This document shows, piece after piece, positions 45,101-54,392 of a stretch of DNA of 64,000 bases. Position 1 is the stretch's first letter; the number at the start of each line of letters is the position of its first letter. The stretch comes from Ignavibacteriales bacterium UBA1304 (GTDB taxonomy: Bacteria > Bacteroidota > Ignavibacteria > Ignavibacteriales > Ignavibacteriaceae). The stretch lies in the NCBI GenBank assembly GCA_002307295.1, contig DBTY01000038.1:62001-126000 (forward strand). Direction: 5' to 3'. A program made the translations under genes and the position numbers. The notes below the pieces were generated by a model. The model was not told the DNA's origin, did no database searches, and saw only the letters and a list, made by a program, of their open reading frames with translations.

Positions 45101-46612
45101 AAAATATTGTTTAATGATTTTGACCTGACGCCATTAAGCAATGCTATCCCCAAAATAAGCGAACTTCAGGGGAAGGTAAAAGCCGATTTGAACTTTGAAG
45201 GTCCGATGAAAAAATTAAACAGAAGCGGATATTTAACGCTTACAAATTTCAGCTTTTTCTCAGAGACTAATTACATAGCTTATACAGCAGGCTTGAAACT
45301 AACTTTATCTAACGACGTTCTTTCTATTGATGAAATAACATTGGCTAACAAAAACGACGTTAAAAATAAAGGGACGCTTAAAGGATGGGGGAAGGCGATG
45401 TTCGACGGGTATGACATTAGCAATGCCGAAGTTCACGTAAACGGAGACCTGACGATATTGTCTGACGAATCTAAAAATGCGCTGTCGGCTTTTTATGGCG
45501 AGCTTTTTATGGGCACTAACGGAGACGCCGTTTACACTTATGATAAAGGTAAAATGTTTCTTAACGCTCAGTTAGTAATTAAAAAAGCGGATATTACATT
45601 CCCGCCATATCAGACAAATTTGCGAAACTCAAGCGATAAGTTTGTTTATAAATTTGTAGCCTATAACGATACGGTAAAAGTTACAAAAAAAGGGGGCGTC
45701 CAAAAAATTAAAGCCGCTATTTTAAAAGATAGCGCCGTTGTCAGCTCTAAAGAAAAGCAGGCGTTTGATCTGAGTTTTGATTATAATATCGGTATAAAAA
45801 TAAAAGACGATGCGCGTATTGTATTTTTAATTTCTAAGGAAGCTAACCAGCGATTAACTGCAATTCTATCGGGAGATTTGAAGTATGAGCGGAACAATGG
45901 AATTGTTAACACTCAGGGAGAGTTAAAACTTCTTGATGGCTCGACGCTTGAGTTTATTAAAACGCTTGACGCAACTGGTTCTATTCGGTTTGAAAGCGAT
46001 TTGACAAATCCGAATCTTGATATTGCCGCTACTTATATTAATACATATACGCCGGACGCGCAGGAAAGCTCTTCGTCGTCGGAAAAAGAAGTGGAAGTTA
46101 AAATAAAACTATCCGGACCGTTAAACGATTTAGGTAAAAGCCTTAAGGACAATAATGCTATCTCTGTGTATGTAGGGAGCGACGCTATTAAGAATAATGA
46201 ACCGGATAGAACAAAAAACCTATCCGACGCGGCATATTTTATACTTACAGATAAATTTAATACTAATTCGGCTACTTCAGACGCTTCTTTGGCTACATCT
46301 TATTCCTTAGCTAGCAACCTAGTAGGCGGATTGTTAAACGCTTATTTAGGAGACGCTGTAAATGCAGTCGGCGTTAATAGTACGTCAAACGGCTATAAAT
46401 TTAGTTTATCAGGCACAATTAAAAAATTTAAATATACATTTGGGGGAAGCAGTACAACTATGTCGGATATAAGCAAGGCGTCCATAAAAATTGAACGCTC
46501 GCTTTTTGATAATTTCGTGCTCCGGCTTGAAAGAAAATTACCAGTTGGCGAGAACACTACCTCTACTGAAATGAAAGATGAACTTGGAATAAAATATAGG
46601 TTTGAATTCTAA
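42122..46612 (+). CDS. tamB: TamB-like translocation and assembly module protein
   Basis: The 1496-residue protein has a basic N-terminus, one membrane segment (about residues 25-46), and a very long periplasmic part made of repeating short beta-strands, as in the AsmA/TamB/VPS13-like bridges. The C-terminal ~400 residues, with LDATGSIRFESDLTNPNLDIAATY and a terminal GIKYRFEF, form the TamB (DUF490) domain. TamB-like proteins link inner and outer membranes for phospholipid transport and help assemble outer-membrane proteins. The start is TTG at 42122, overlapping hldC. The partner could be the Omp85 protein at 3501-5519 or BamA; that is inference. Confidence 0.88.
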   Translation: MKKLEENSTKKQKKRSIFHKIVNGFIGFFLGLFLLILLIIGFSQTSYFRSILREQVIKIANSSLNGTINIGKIDGTIFSSLILSDVTVNMKSDTLLHSKLIEVRVSPLQILYKKIYARKIYIEGAKIGLLKDTSGSLNISKLFKPKEKDTTKSSFPFKIKVAELKLANIDFSLQDESKKNSVEFYDSMNMSDLRIKNLNLSLSATADIDNNDFEAYINNISFGANINRFGLAEFKGDFLINPKRIIIGGVRIKTRESEINLSVKNEGLNVFGSITKDSVNKSITDLELDLKKFSFNDLSKFVPSINYLKGEVEASLKASGNISQIEIKKLALNYLDTKLNCSGSVKNINAGSKMFIAANFKKSYIDENDFNKLIAGLNLPVYKNLDKVKIDTLNFEGEPLNFKAKLKAVFTEGSINTALKIDLRPKDIIYDLDFITRDLNLEPILKLKTKLNSTGKITGQGISPNTIKADVNLSADASYLGGDRFDSFKLIANAENKLATLKLFAVAGETKMDVNGQLDFTDANNPGYTVNSLFKKLNLAPILNDSTMQSDLNFTFDIKGQGFNPDKLTCRARLKLAESSFTGYNVDSTELRLRIADSLNERVVKLNSELANIAFRGKFSIKNIVGIVLDQTQSVKNEIFKKINQYYPSLKLTAQISGEAVTKPALSNAIKSDSVYVNYVIQFKDFSFLSKFFNSAQFEIDGKIDGRYSSGPDGMKLQTNTNINYFQFVTDTTSLLISGLKCDLFFSDDFKTSSSKDIKSIINFATDKISTSSDIQKIKLNAELKNDLLTFKAAADYETKYSGAVSGFVDVAGDAIDLKLDTLKFNYDKLKVQNSGAIDITLHDNKYDVKSLVLAAGAAKFSVSGIADNQGDQNLVVNFTTSNIKDILKYINGEENNITDAKVNLNAKITGTFASPIIGTELKIDSIIFKDKNFGNLSCLASYKEKNAVFDVKFSDLTRSDSVTKFSMKGNLPIDLAFAGVEKRLLDDENLKIKILFNDFDLTPLSNAIPKISELQGKVKADLNFEGPMKKLNRSGYLTLTNFSFFSETNYIAYTAGLKLTLSNDVLSIDEITLANKNDVKNKGTLKGWGKAMFDGYDISNAEVHVNGDLTILSDESKNALSAFYGELFMGTNGDAVYTYDKGKMFLNAQLVIKKADITFPPYQTNLRNSSDKFVYKFVAYNDTVKVTKKGGVQKIKAAILKDSAVVSSKEKQAFDLSFDYNIGIKIKDDARIVFLISKEANQRLTAILSGDLKYERNNGIVNTQGELKLLDGSTLEFIKTLDATGSIRFESDLTNPNLDIAATYINTYTPDAQESSSSSEKEVEVKIKLSGPLNDLGKSLKDNNAISVYVGSDAIKNNEPDRTKNLSDAAYFILTDKFNTNSATSDASLATSYSLASNLVGGLLNAYLGDAVNAVGVNSTSNGYKFSLSGTIKKFKYTFGGSSTTMSDISKASIKIERSLFDNFVLRLERKLPVGENTTSTEMKDELGIKYRFEF

Positions 46613-48714
46613 TGAAACAAAAAATAAAATCCTTCTTTAAGAAGAATCCCGGCAGAGCTATTAAAGCTAAAGAAATTGCAAAACAACTCGAAGTTTCTAC
46701 TGAATTTGAATACGAACAGCTGAAGGCTGTTTTATTTGACCTGACTGAAGAGCTGTTCCTTAAAAAAAATGGAAAGCGATACCAGCTTCATCAAACTGAA
46801 TTATCTAGCAGCGTAACCGGGCGATTGCAGATTACGCAGGGCGGATTTGGATTTGTGATAGTAGACGGCTCGAAAGATAAAGACATTTTTATAGCCGAAA
46901 GAAATATTGGAACTGCATTTTCAGGCGATATTGTTGAGGTGTATATATTTGCCACCCAGAAAGGTAAAAGCATAGAAGGGCAGATTGTAAAAATTGTAAA
47001 AAGAAAACGGGAACAGATAATTGGAGTCTTGAAAAAGACTGGTTCGTTATATTTTATTCAGCCTGACGAATCTGATATTCATAAAGACGTTTTTGTGGAT
47101 TCTAAAAAACTGATGAAAGCTAAAATAGGCGATAAAGTAGCCGTTGGCGAGATTGAATGGACAGACCCAAAACTAAATCCTGTCGGCCGCATAGTCGAAG
47201 TGCTTGGCAAAGCCGGCAAGTATTCAACTGAGATACTTTCTATAGCTAAAGAATTTGGTTTGACTGATAAATTTGCTCCGGCGATAATTACCGAAACGGA
47301 AAAAATTCCCGTAAAAATTACGCCTGCTGAAATTAAAAAGAGAGTCGATTTTAGAAAGAAAAATGTATTTACTATTGATCCGGCCGACGCAAAAGATTTT
47401 GATGACGCGCTTTCCGTAGAGCTTTTAGAAAACGACAACTATTCAGTCGGGGTTCATATTGCCGACGTCAGCCACTATGTTACCATCGGTTCTAACCTCG
47501 ATAAAGAAGCCTCTGACAGAGGCAACAGCGTTTATCTGGTAGGCAAGGTTATTCCTATGCTGCCTGAAGCTTTATCAAACAATTTATGTTCGTTAGTGCC
47601 GCATGAAGACAGGCTGACTTATTCGGTTATTGTGGAAATAACAAAACGCGGCCGCATTGTGGATTACCAGATAAAGAAAACAATAATTAACAGCAAGCGA
47701 AGATTTAATTATGACGAAGTGCAGGCAATAATTGAAGGCGGAAAAGGAGACTACGCTGCTGATATTCTTACTCTCCAAAAACTGGCGCAGATACTCCGCA
47801 AAAAAAGAATCAAGGACGGCAGTATTGAATTTTCGACCGAAGAAGTCAAATTTGAATTAGATAAAGAAGGCGTTCCAGTAAATGCATATATTAAAGAATC
47901 TAAGGATAGCAATAACCTTGTTGAAGAGTTTATGCTTTTAGCTAACAAGACTGTGGCAAAGCATATAAACGGAAATAAGGAAAAAGAAGCTAAGCCGTTT
48001 GTTTACAGAATACACGATAGACCCGACCCTGAAAAACTATTAGACCTTGGCAGGTTTGTAAAATCGTTAGGTTATGCATTTGATTCTAAAGCAGTAAAAA
48101 AATCGCTTCAGTTACAGAAGCTAATAGAAAGCGCGCGCGGAGAAGATGAAGAAGTTCTTATAAACGAACTGGCAATCAGGTCTATGGCCAAAGCAGTTTA
48201 TTCGCCCCAGAACATAGGGCATTTTGGTTTGGGCTTCGATTATTATACGCATTTTACTTCTCCAATCAGAAGATATTCTGATTTAATAGTTCACAGGCTA
48301 CTGTATAATTATATTGAATTGAAGGGAAAAGTTATTTATTCTTACGGTGATCTGCAAAAAATTTGTGAACATATTTCGCTTACAGAAAGAAACGCAGTAG
48401 ACGCGGAAAGATATTCAACTAAATTGATGCAGATAGAATTTATGAAAAATCATATTGGCGAAGAATTTGAAGGAATGATATCGGGCATCGTTCATTTCGG
48501 TCTCTTTGTCAAACTGAAAAAAACTCTTGCCGAGGGTCTTATCCGTTTACGCGACCTGGAAGGAGATTTTTATGTATATGATGAAAAAAATTATTCGGTG
48601 ATAGGAAAACAGACAAAAAAAATCTTCAGGCTTGGCGATAAGATTAAGGTTAAGCTAGTCCGGGTCGATAAAGAAAGAGCTGAAATGGATTTTATTGTTA
48701 TAGAAGAAAACTAA
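46612..48714 (+). CDS. rnr: Ribonuclease R
   Basis: The 700-residue exoribonuclease has an N-terminal winged-helix region (about 1-60), cold-shock domains (about 65-220), the RNB catalytic domain with DPADAKDFDDALSVE from residue 256, and a C-terminal S1 domain from about 620 (FEGMISGIVHFGLFVKL). The Asp cluster in the RNB motif binds the metal ions. It degrades structured RNA 3' to 5' and aids rRNA and tmRNA quality control. The start overlaps the tamB stop (TAATG). There is no Lys-rich tail of the E. coli kind. Confidence 0.95.
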   Translation: MKQKIKSFFKKNPGRAIKAKEIAKQLEVSTEFEYEQLKAVLFDLTEELFLKKNGKRYQLHQTELSSSVTGRLQITQGGFGFVIVDGSKDKDIFIAERNIGTAFSGDIVEVYIFATQKGKSIEGQIVKIVKRKREQIIGVLKKTGSLYFIQPDESDIHKDVFVDSKKLMKAKIGDKVAVGEIEWTDPKLNPVGRIVEVLGKAGKYSTEILSIAKEFGLTDKFAPAIITETEKIPVKITPAEIKKRVDFRKKNVFTIDPADAKDFDDALSVELLENDNYSVGVHIADVSHYVTIGSNLDKEASDRGNSVYLVGKVIPMLPEALSNNLCSLVPHEDRLTYSVIVEITKRGRIVDYQIKKTIINSKRRFNYDEVQAIIEGGKGDYAADILTLQKLAQILRKKRIKDGSIEFSTEEVKFELDKEGVPVNAYIKESKDSNNLVEEFMLLANKTVAKHINGNKEKEAKPFVYRIHDRPDPEKLLDLGRFVKSLGYAFDSKAVKKSLQLQKLIESARGEDEEVLINELAIRSMAKAVYSPQNIGHFGLGFDYYTHFTSPIRRYSDLIVHRLLYNYIELKGKVIYSYGDLQKICEHISLTERNAVDAERYSTKLMQIEFMKNHIGEEFEGMISGIVHFGLFVKLKKTLAEGLIRLRDLEGDFYVYDEKNYSVIGKQTKKIFRLGDKIKVKLVRVDKERAEMDFIVIEEN

Positions 48715-48742
48715 AGTTGTAAAATATAAACTGGAAGTAATT

Positions 48743-51700
48743 ATGTCGCAAAGGATCAAATTAATACTATTATTATTTTCTTTTAATATTGCTTTAGTAC
48801 ATGGACAGTTTGGTCAGAATAAAGTTCAATACAAGGATTTTACCTGGTACTATATACAGTCCACGCATTTTGACGTCTATTTTTCGCAGAATGGAGGTAA
48901 GATAGCAGAGTTTACCGCAAGCGCTGCCGAAGACGCCCTAAAGTCAATTCAAAAGAGTTTTAATTATAAAATTAATAACCGCATTACAATTATTATTTAT
49001 AATTCGCATAACGATTTTCAGGAAACTAACGTAACCGACGAATACCTTACCGAAGGCATTGGCGGATTTACTGAACTGTTTAAGAATAGAATGGTTCTTC
49101 CTTATGAAGGATCGTATAAAAATTTCAGGCATGTAATTCATCACGAATTAACGCACGCCGTAATAAACGACATGTTTTACGGCGGTTCTGTGCAGAATAT
49201 AATTTCCGGAAACATCTCTATTCAAATTCCGCTCTGGTTCAACGAAGGTATGGCCGAGTATCAGTCGTTAGGCTGGGATAAAAATACCGATATGTTTATC
49301 CGCGACGCAGCTATAAGCGAATACCTGCCTGACGTGCAGAACTTAGATAATTATTTCGCTTACAGAGGCGGTCAGGCTGTTTTTCATTATATAGCTGAAA
49401 AATACGGCGAACAGAAAATTGGCGAGCTGATTAATAAAGTTAAAGGAGCCGGGAGCGTTGAAGAGGGTTTTAAATCTTCTATTGGACTTTCGCTGGAAGA
49501 GTTTAATGAAAGATGGAAAAAAGATGTTAAGAAAACTTACTGGCCTGATATTGCTATACGAAAAGACCCGGATGATTTTTCAAGACGGCTTACCGATCAC
49601 CGCAAGGATGGAGGCTTTTATAATACAAGCCCCGCTCTTTCGCCGCAGGGAGATAAAATAGCTTTTATCTCTAACCGCGATTATTATTTTGATGTTTTTT
49701 TAATGAGCGCTATAGACGGTAAAATTATTAAAAAGCTTGTAAAGGGGAACAGGTCGGCTGATTTTGAAGAGCTGAATGTTCTTACTCCCGGGCTTACCTG
49801 GTCGCCTGACGGGGAGAAGATAGCCCTCTCTGTTAAAAGCAGCGGCTATGACGTGGCTTATATAATCGACGTTGAAAGCGGAGATAAGACAACTTTACCT
49901 CTAGGTAAAATTGACGGGATTTCAAGCGTCACATGGTCGCCTGACGGTAAATATCTTGCCTTCACTGGGCATACGGCGTCGCAGTCTGATATTTACATTT
50001 ATAGCTTTGAGACTAAAGAGGTTACTAATTTAACGAATGATTTATTTACGGATGGCGATCCTTCATGGTCTCCGGATTCTAAAAGAATCTTTTTCTCTTC
50101 GGACCGCGGAAACAATTTAAACAGTACGGCTAAGCCGGATACGGTCGCAATTTACAAATATGATATTTCGCAGACAGATTTATATTATTATGAGCTTGCG
50201 AAGAAAAGCATAACAAGGCTTACAGATATGCCTACCAGCGACGAATCGTCGCCTGTGCCTAGTCCTGACGGTAAGGAAATTCTTTTTGTATCTGACGTAA
50301 ATGGAATTAGCAATATTTACAAAAAAAGAATTGAGCTGACCGATAAAGACACCGTTAAAAATATTGCCGATATTCCCGCGGTTCCAATTACGAATTCTCT
50401 AAACGGTCTTCATCAGCTTACTTTATCTAAGGACGGGAAAAAACTGGCGTTCTCGTCAATGTATCAGGCCGCGTACAGCATCTTTTTAATGAACAATCCG
50501 TTTGAAGTAAAATTAGATACGGCAAAACTAATACCTACTAATTACGTAGCAAGCCTGGCAAAACAAAAAGAGAAAAAAGCCGAAATAAAAATAAAAGATA
50601 ATAAGACTGCGAAGGACTCGACCGCTTCCGGTTCGGTTAGCTTTGCAACAGGGCAGATAACAGATACGCTTAAAACCTATGGCGATACCGTCCAGATAGA
50701 TTTTAGCCATTTTGTTTTTGGCGACTATACGCCGGCTAAACGGGATTCGCTTGTAAAGGATACTTCCAAAACTTTTAACCTGACGGATAATTTTGACCAT
50801 CAGGGAAACTATAAAGTAAATAAATATAAAATTAATTTCTCGCCGGATATTATTTACGCTAACGCAGGGTTCAGTTCTTTATATGGACTTTTAGGCACTA
50901 CTGTGCTTTCGTTTAGCGACGTGCTTGGCAATCACAGAATAGTTGGACAGACAAGTCTCCAGGTCGATTTAAAAAACAGCGATTACGGTTTGGCTTATTT
51001 TTATTTGCCCAACCGTATTGATTATGGCATCGAAGCGTTCCATACAGCCAGGTTTGTTTACCTTAACCATAGCGGGTATTCTGATTTATACAGATTCAGA
51101 AATTATGGAGTTATCCTGTCGGCAAGTTATCCTTTGAGCCGGTACTACCGGATTGACGGAGGGATCAGCTGGATAAACGTATCTGGCGAAAACCTTGACG
51201 ACGCTTCTGAACCGATGGATAAACTTACTTACGTGCTCCCTTCATTTTCGTTTGTAAAGGATAATGTTATTTACGGTTATACTTCTCCTATAGACGGCAC
51301 GCGCTATAAATTTGACGTATTTGGAAATCCGGGAATTGGGAATAACGATTTAACTTTTTATTCCTTCCTTGGCGATTACAGAACTTACTTCCGGTTCTGG
51401 AACGATTATTCATTTGTCTTCCGGTTGTCAGGCGGACTTTCCGGCGGCAAAAGCCCTCAACGGTTTTTTATTGGCGGAACAGAAAACTGGATAAACAGAA
51501 CTTTTGCTACGGGGGATATTCCTATTCAAAACGCAAAGGATTTTGCGTTCCTTACTCCTGTGCTGCCTCTAAGAGGTTTCGATTACGCTCAGCAGATAGG
51601 CACAAAGTACAGCCTGATGAATATGGAATTTCGTTTTCCGTTTATACGATATCTTGTTACCGGCGGTTTGCCTATGCTGTTTCAGAACATAGTAGGAGTT

Positions 51701-51925
51701 GGTTTTGTTGATATGGGAAGCGCGTGGAACGACACAAGGAGTCTTAAATTGCTTGGACGAAACGACGATAATAAAATTGTTTCCAAAGACCTTTTAATGG
51801 GCACAGGAGTGGGTCTAAGGACGTATTTCTTGTATTTCATATTGAGGTTTGACGCTGCTTGGTCGTATGATTTGCAGGGATTTTCGCAGCCGAAATATTA
51901 TTTTTCGCTTGGCGCGGATTTTTAG
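48743..51925 (+). CDS. Metallopeptidase / PD40 beta-propeller / outer-membrane barrel fusion
   Basis: The 1060-residue protein starts with a signal peptide (about 1-21). Residues 25-265 resemble the MA-like zinc peptidase: HELTH at 134-138 and WFNEGMAEY at 165-173 supplying the third ligand. Residues about 290-600 hold six WD40-like PD40 blades with the SPDG motif (for example LTWSPDGEKIA, VTWSPDGKYLA and PSWSPDSKRIF), as in TolB. After a Lys-rich linker, residues about 690-1060 look like an Omp85/D15-type barrel: FIGGTENWINR, LPLRGFDYAQQ and a terminal Phe. An outer-membrane-anchored surface or periplasmic protease is the simplest reading. Substrate is unknown. Confidence 0.82.
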   Translation: MSQRIKLILLLFSFNIALVHGQFGQNKVQYKDFTWYYIQSTHFDVYFSQNGGKIAEFTASAAEDALKSIQKSFNYKINNRITIIIYNSHNDFQETNVTDEYLTEGIGGFTELFKNRMVLPYEGSYKNFRHVIHHELTHAVINDMFYGGSVQNIISGNISIQIPLWFNEGMAEYQSLGWDKNTDMFIRDAAISEYLPDVQNLDNYFAYRGGQAVFHYIAEKYGEQKIGELINKVKGAGSVEEGFKSSIGLSLEEFNERWKKDVKKTYWPDIAIRKDPDDFSRRLTDHRKDGGFYNTSPALSPQGDKIAFISNRDYYFDVFLMSAIDGKIIKKLVKGNRSADFEELNVLTPGLTWSPDGEKIALSVKSSGYDVAYIIDVESGDKTTLPLGKIDGISSVTWSPDGKYLAFTGHTASQSDIYIYSFETKEVTNLTNDLFTDGDPSWSPDSKRIFFSSDRGNNLNSTAKPDTVAIYKYDISQTDLYYYELAKKSITRLTDMPTSDESSPVPSPDGKEILFVSDVNGISNIYKKRIELTDKDTVKNIADIPAVPITNSLNGLHQLTLSKDGKKLAFSSMYQAAYSIFLMNNPFEVKLDTAKLIPTNYVASLAKQKEKKAEIKIKDNKTAKDSTASGSVSFATGQITDTLKTYGDTVQIDFSHFVFGDYTPAKRDSLVKDTSKTFNLTDNFDHQGNYKVNKYKINFSPDIIYANAGFSSLYGLLGTTVLSFSDVLGNHRIVGQTSLQVDLKNSDYGLAYFYLPNRIDYGIEAFHTARFVYLNHSGYSDLYRFRNYGVILSASYPLSRYYRIDGGISWINVSGENLDDASEPMDKLTYVLPSFSFVKDNVIYGYTSPIDGTRYKFDVFGNPGIGNNDLTFYSFLGDYRTYFRFWNDYSFVFRLSGGLSGGKSPQRFFIGGTENWINRTFATGDIPIQNAKDFAFLTPVLPLRGFDYAQQIGTKYSLMNMEFRFPFIRYLVTGGLPMLFQNIVGVGFVDMGSAWNDTRSLKLLGRNDDNKIVSKDLLMGTGVGLRTYFLYFILRFDAAWSYDLQGFSQPKYYFSLGADF

Positions 51926-51956
51926 AAACAGTAAAAACTCAAAATTACGGTTACGT

Positions 51957-51993
51957 AAAAAAAAGGCATGCAGCGTTTGCATGTCTTTTTTTT
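51957..51993. terminator. Terminator between the fusion-protein gene and fmdB-like gene
   Basis: A hairpin with core arms 51965-51972 and 51978-51985, one G-U pair and flanking A and T runs is followed by a long T-tract on the plus strand. An A-tract on the other side allows it to work on the minus strand too. Confidence 0.75.
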
Positions 51994-52124
51994 TGCTCAA
52001 AGCTCTTTTGCTTTTTTGTTCCTATAAGTAAAATTATTTTCCGGGGAATAATCAAAAAAAAACGAATTTAAGTAATTGTACCCGTTAATTTTTATTCGTT
52101 TAAAAAAGCAGATTTGAAATATAA

Positions 52125-52346
52125 CTATTTAGTATTCGAGGCGCCTTTAGCGGCGGATGAACTTGGTCGTTTGTAATCTGTTTCATAGAAGCCAGAACCT
52201 TTAAATATAGGACCAGAGCCGGGGCCAATTAATCTTTTTAAAGTTCCATTACACTTAGGACACTTTGTAAGCTTTTTGTCAACCATCGACTGAAAGTATT
52301 CAAATGAATAATTGCAGTCATTGCATCTATAATCGTAAGTAGGCAT
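52125..52346 (-). CDS. FmdB-family zinc-ribbon protein
   Basis: The product starts PTYDYRCNDCNYSFEYFQSM and has a second pair CPKC, so two CxxC knuckles form a zinc ribbon typical of the FmdB/CxxC_CxxC_SSSS family. I choose the ATG at 52346, which is preceded by GAAGGAG. A TTG five codons earlier would place that ribosome binding site inside the gene. The 73-residue protein ends in a Ser-rich tail (RPSSSAAKGASNTK). Family members have been proposed as regulators, but function is not established. Confidence 0.88.
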   Translation of the reverse strand: MPTYDYRCNDCNYSFEYFQSMVDKKLTKCPKCNGTLKRLIGPGSGPIFKGSGFYETDYKRPSSSAAKGASNTK

Positions 52347-52474
52347 TTTCTCCTTCTTCAAAATATTTAACTCTTAAATTTAATGAATTATTAGAAATTT
52401 TTCTATAAATTAGTATGCTAAAATTAAATATATATTATATTATGGTCATTAATTAATAAAAGAATAGAATTATT

Positions 52475-53131
52475 GTGAAAAAATCAGTTTTCTTAGCGTT
52501 ATTGGCAATTATTTTTTCCGGTTGCCTTAATTATTATCAGGAGATAAAGTTCAATATTGACGGTTCGGGAAAAATGGTTGTAAAATATTGGATGAAATTA
52601 CCTGCGGGCGACACAGCAGGGTTTGTACAAAAGATGGGCATTTTCAATAAAGACTCGGTAAAAAGCGAATTTACTTCCGCCTTTACAAAAATTGAAAATG
52701 TAAAAGTATATTCGGATACTACCGATACTACTACTCATGCGGAAATTGAATTTAGCTTTACTTCTATTGATTCTCTTAACAAGTTAAAGCCTTTCAACGG
52801 GTCGGAGTTTTCATTTGCCGACGGAGCAGCCGGGCAGAAAATATTCACTCAGAATATAGCTCCTGTCGCTTCAGGTTTTGGAGCCGATACAAACTCAATT
52901 ACAATGACATATAAATATACTTTCCCTGGCGAAATTATAACGCATAATGCGCTTACCTCAGAAGGAAAAACGCTTACATGGAAATATAAACTTTCTGAGA
53001 TCGGGAAAGGGAAAACAATTTCTGTTACCTTTAGACCGTACAAATTAAAAGAAACTCCGGTGTGGATTTATTCAATTTGCGGAGCGGTGCTTCTTATTGT
53101 GATCGGGTTTTTGTTTAAGAAAAAGAAATAA
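52475..53131 (+). CDS. Predicted lipoprotein with C-terminal membrane segment
   Basis: The 218-residue protein starts at GTG 52475 and has a lipoprotein signal peptide with lipobox FSGC (Cys17). The mature domain begins YQEIKFNIDGSGKMVVKYWM, a beta-rich start like that of DUF3153-type lipoproteins. At the C-terminus a hydrophobic segment (about 196-213) is followed by KKKK, a stop-transfer pattern. Lipid anchor plus C-terminal membrane helix suggests a protein bound to the inner membrane on its periplasmic face. Function is unknown. It is a single gene between the FmdB-like gene and prs. Confidence 0.75.
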   Translation: MKKSVFLALLAIIFSGCLNYYQEIKFNIDGSGKMVVKYWMKLPAGDTAGFVQKMGIFNKDSVKSEFTSAFTKIENVKVYSDTTDTTTHAEIEFSFTSIDSLNKLKPFNGSEFSFADGAAGQKIFTQNIAPVASGFGADTNSITMTYKYTFPGEIITHNALTSEGKTLTWKYKLSEIGKGKTISVTFRPYKLKETPVWIYSICGAVLLIVIGFLFKKKK

Positions 53132-53349
53132 AAAACTGCGTTCCCGGTAATTTTGGGCGCGCGTAGCGATAAATAATGTAAATAAAAAAAATATTTTACG
53201 GAGACGTTTTGAGGTTTTGCGGAAAAGGGAAGTTGGTATTAGCTTAGTAATACTTCTTTTATCTGCCAATTTATTGCTTTAATTTAGAATATACGAAGGG
53301 GTTTGCTAATTAACGGAATTAAGTTTATAGGCTGAGAAAAATTGGTTTA

Positions 53350-53380
53350 TTGACTTAAGTTCCATATTTAATTATATTTG
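53350..53380 (+). promoter_or_regulatory. Candidate Bacteroidota-type promoter of prs
   Basis: TTG at 53350-53352, 20 bp spacer, then TATATTTG at 53373-53380, an exact TAnnTTTG. A transcript would begin near 53387, about 25 nt before the prs ATG. Confidence 0.5.
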
Positions 53381-53411
53381 TTGCTTACAATTTTTAAAGA
53401 TTTGCAAAAAA

Positions 53412-54359
53412 ATGAACCCTATTAATTTTAAAATTTTTTCCGGAAGTTCAAATCTATCGTTAGCGGAGAAAATTGCAAGTAAGATAGGTATTCCCCTCGG
53501 TTCAGTCGCTCTGAAAAGATTCAGCGACGGCGAGATATGGGTAAAATACCGAGAAAATATTCGCGGTTCAGAAATCTTTATTGTCCAGTCGACTAATCCC
53601 CCAGCAGAAAACTTAATGGAACTGCTTATCATGGTTGACGCGGCAAGAAGAGCCTCTGCGAAGAAGATTACTGCAGTTATTCCTTATTTCGGTTACTCAA
53701 GGCAGGATAGAAAAGATCAGCCTCGCGTAGCGATAACGTCTAAATTGATAGCTAATTTGATCACTAAAGCCGGAGCGGACAGAGTAATGACAATGGATTT
53801 GCACGCAGCGCAGATTCAGGGCTTTTTTGATATACCGTTTGACCATTTGTACGGATCGACAATATTTTCCAGCAAATTTACAAACGAAAAAGATGATATA
53901 GTAGTAGTTTCGCCAGATGTTGGCGGAATAAAGATGGCTCGTTCATATGCCAAGAGATTAAACGCCAGCCTTGTTGTAATAGATAAAAGAAGGCCAAAAC
54001 CGAATTTTACGGAAGTTGTTAATATTATTGGCAGCGTTGAAGGTAAGAATGTTTTACTTGTTGACGATTTAATAGATACTGCGGGAACTTTTGTTAACGC
54101 TATTGCGGCGTTAAAGGAAAAAGGAGCAAAAGATATATACGGAGCAGTTACGCATCCTTTGTTATCTGGTCCTGCAATAGAAAGACTTAGAGATTCTGAA
54201 TTAAAAACGTTATTCGTTTCGGATACAATTGCTCTTGATCCTAATATTTTACCCGAAAAAATTTCTATTTTCTCTGCGGCGGATTTATTTGCCGAAGCAA
54301 TTAAGAGAACGTATAAAAATGAATCGATAAGTTCATTATTTGATATAGATAAAGGTTAG
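53412..54359 (+). CDS. prs: Ribose-phosphate pyrophosphokinase
   Basis: The 315-residue enzyme forms PRPP from ribose-5-phosphate and ATP. RFSDGEIWVKYRENIRG and PYFGYSRQDRKDQPR are family motifs for ATP binding, MDLHAAQIQGFFD holds the catalytic and metal-binding site, and VDDLIDTAGT at 217-226 is the PRPP-binding loop. It feeds nucleotide, His, Trp and NAD synthesis. It heads the prs-rplY-pth group, a common arrangement. A candidate promoter lies just upstream. Confidence 0.97.
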   Translation: MNPINFKIFSGSSNLSLAEKIASKIGIPLGSVALKRFSDGEIWVKYRENIRGSEIFIVQSTNPPAENLMELLIMVDAARRASAKKITAVIPYFGYSRQDRKDQPRVAITSKLIANLITKAGADRVMTMDLHAAQIQGFFDIPFDHLYGSTIFSSKFTNEKDDIVVVSPDVGGIKMARSYAKRLNASLVVIDKRRPKPNFTEVVNIIGSVEGKNVLLVDDLIDTAGTFVNAIAALKEKGAKDIYGAVTHPLLSGPAIERLRDSELKTLFVSDTIALDPNILPEKISIFSAADLFAEAIKRTYKNESISSLFDIDKG

Positions 54360-54392
54360 TTAATTTAAAATAAGTGATTCTTTGGAGATATA

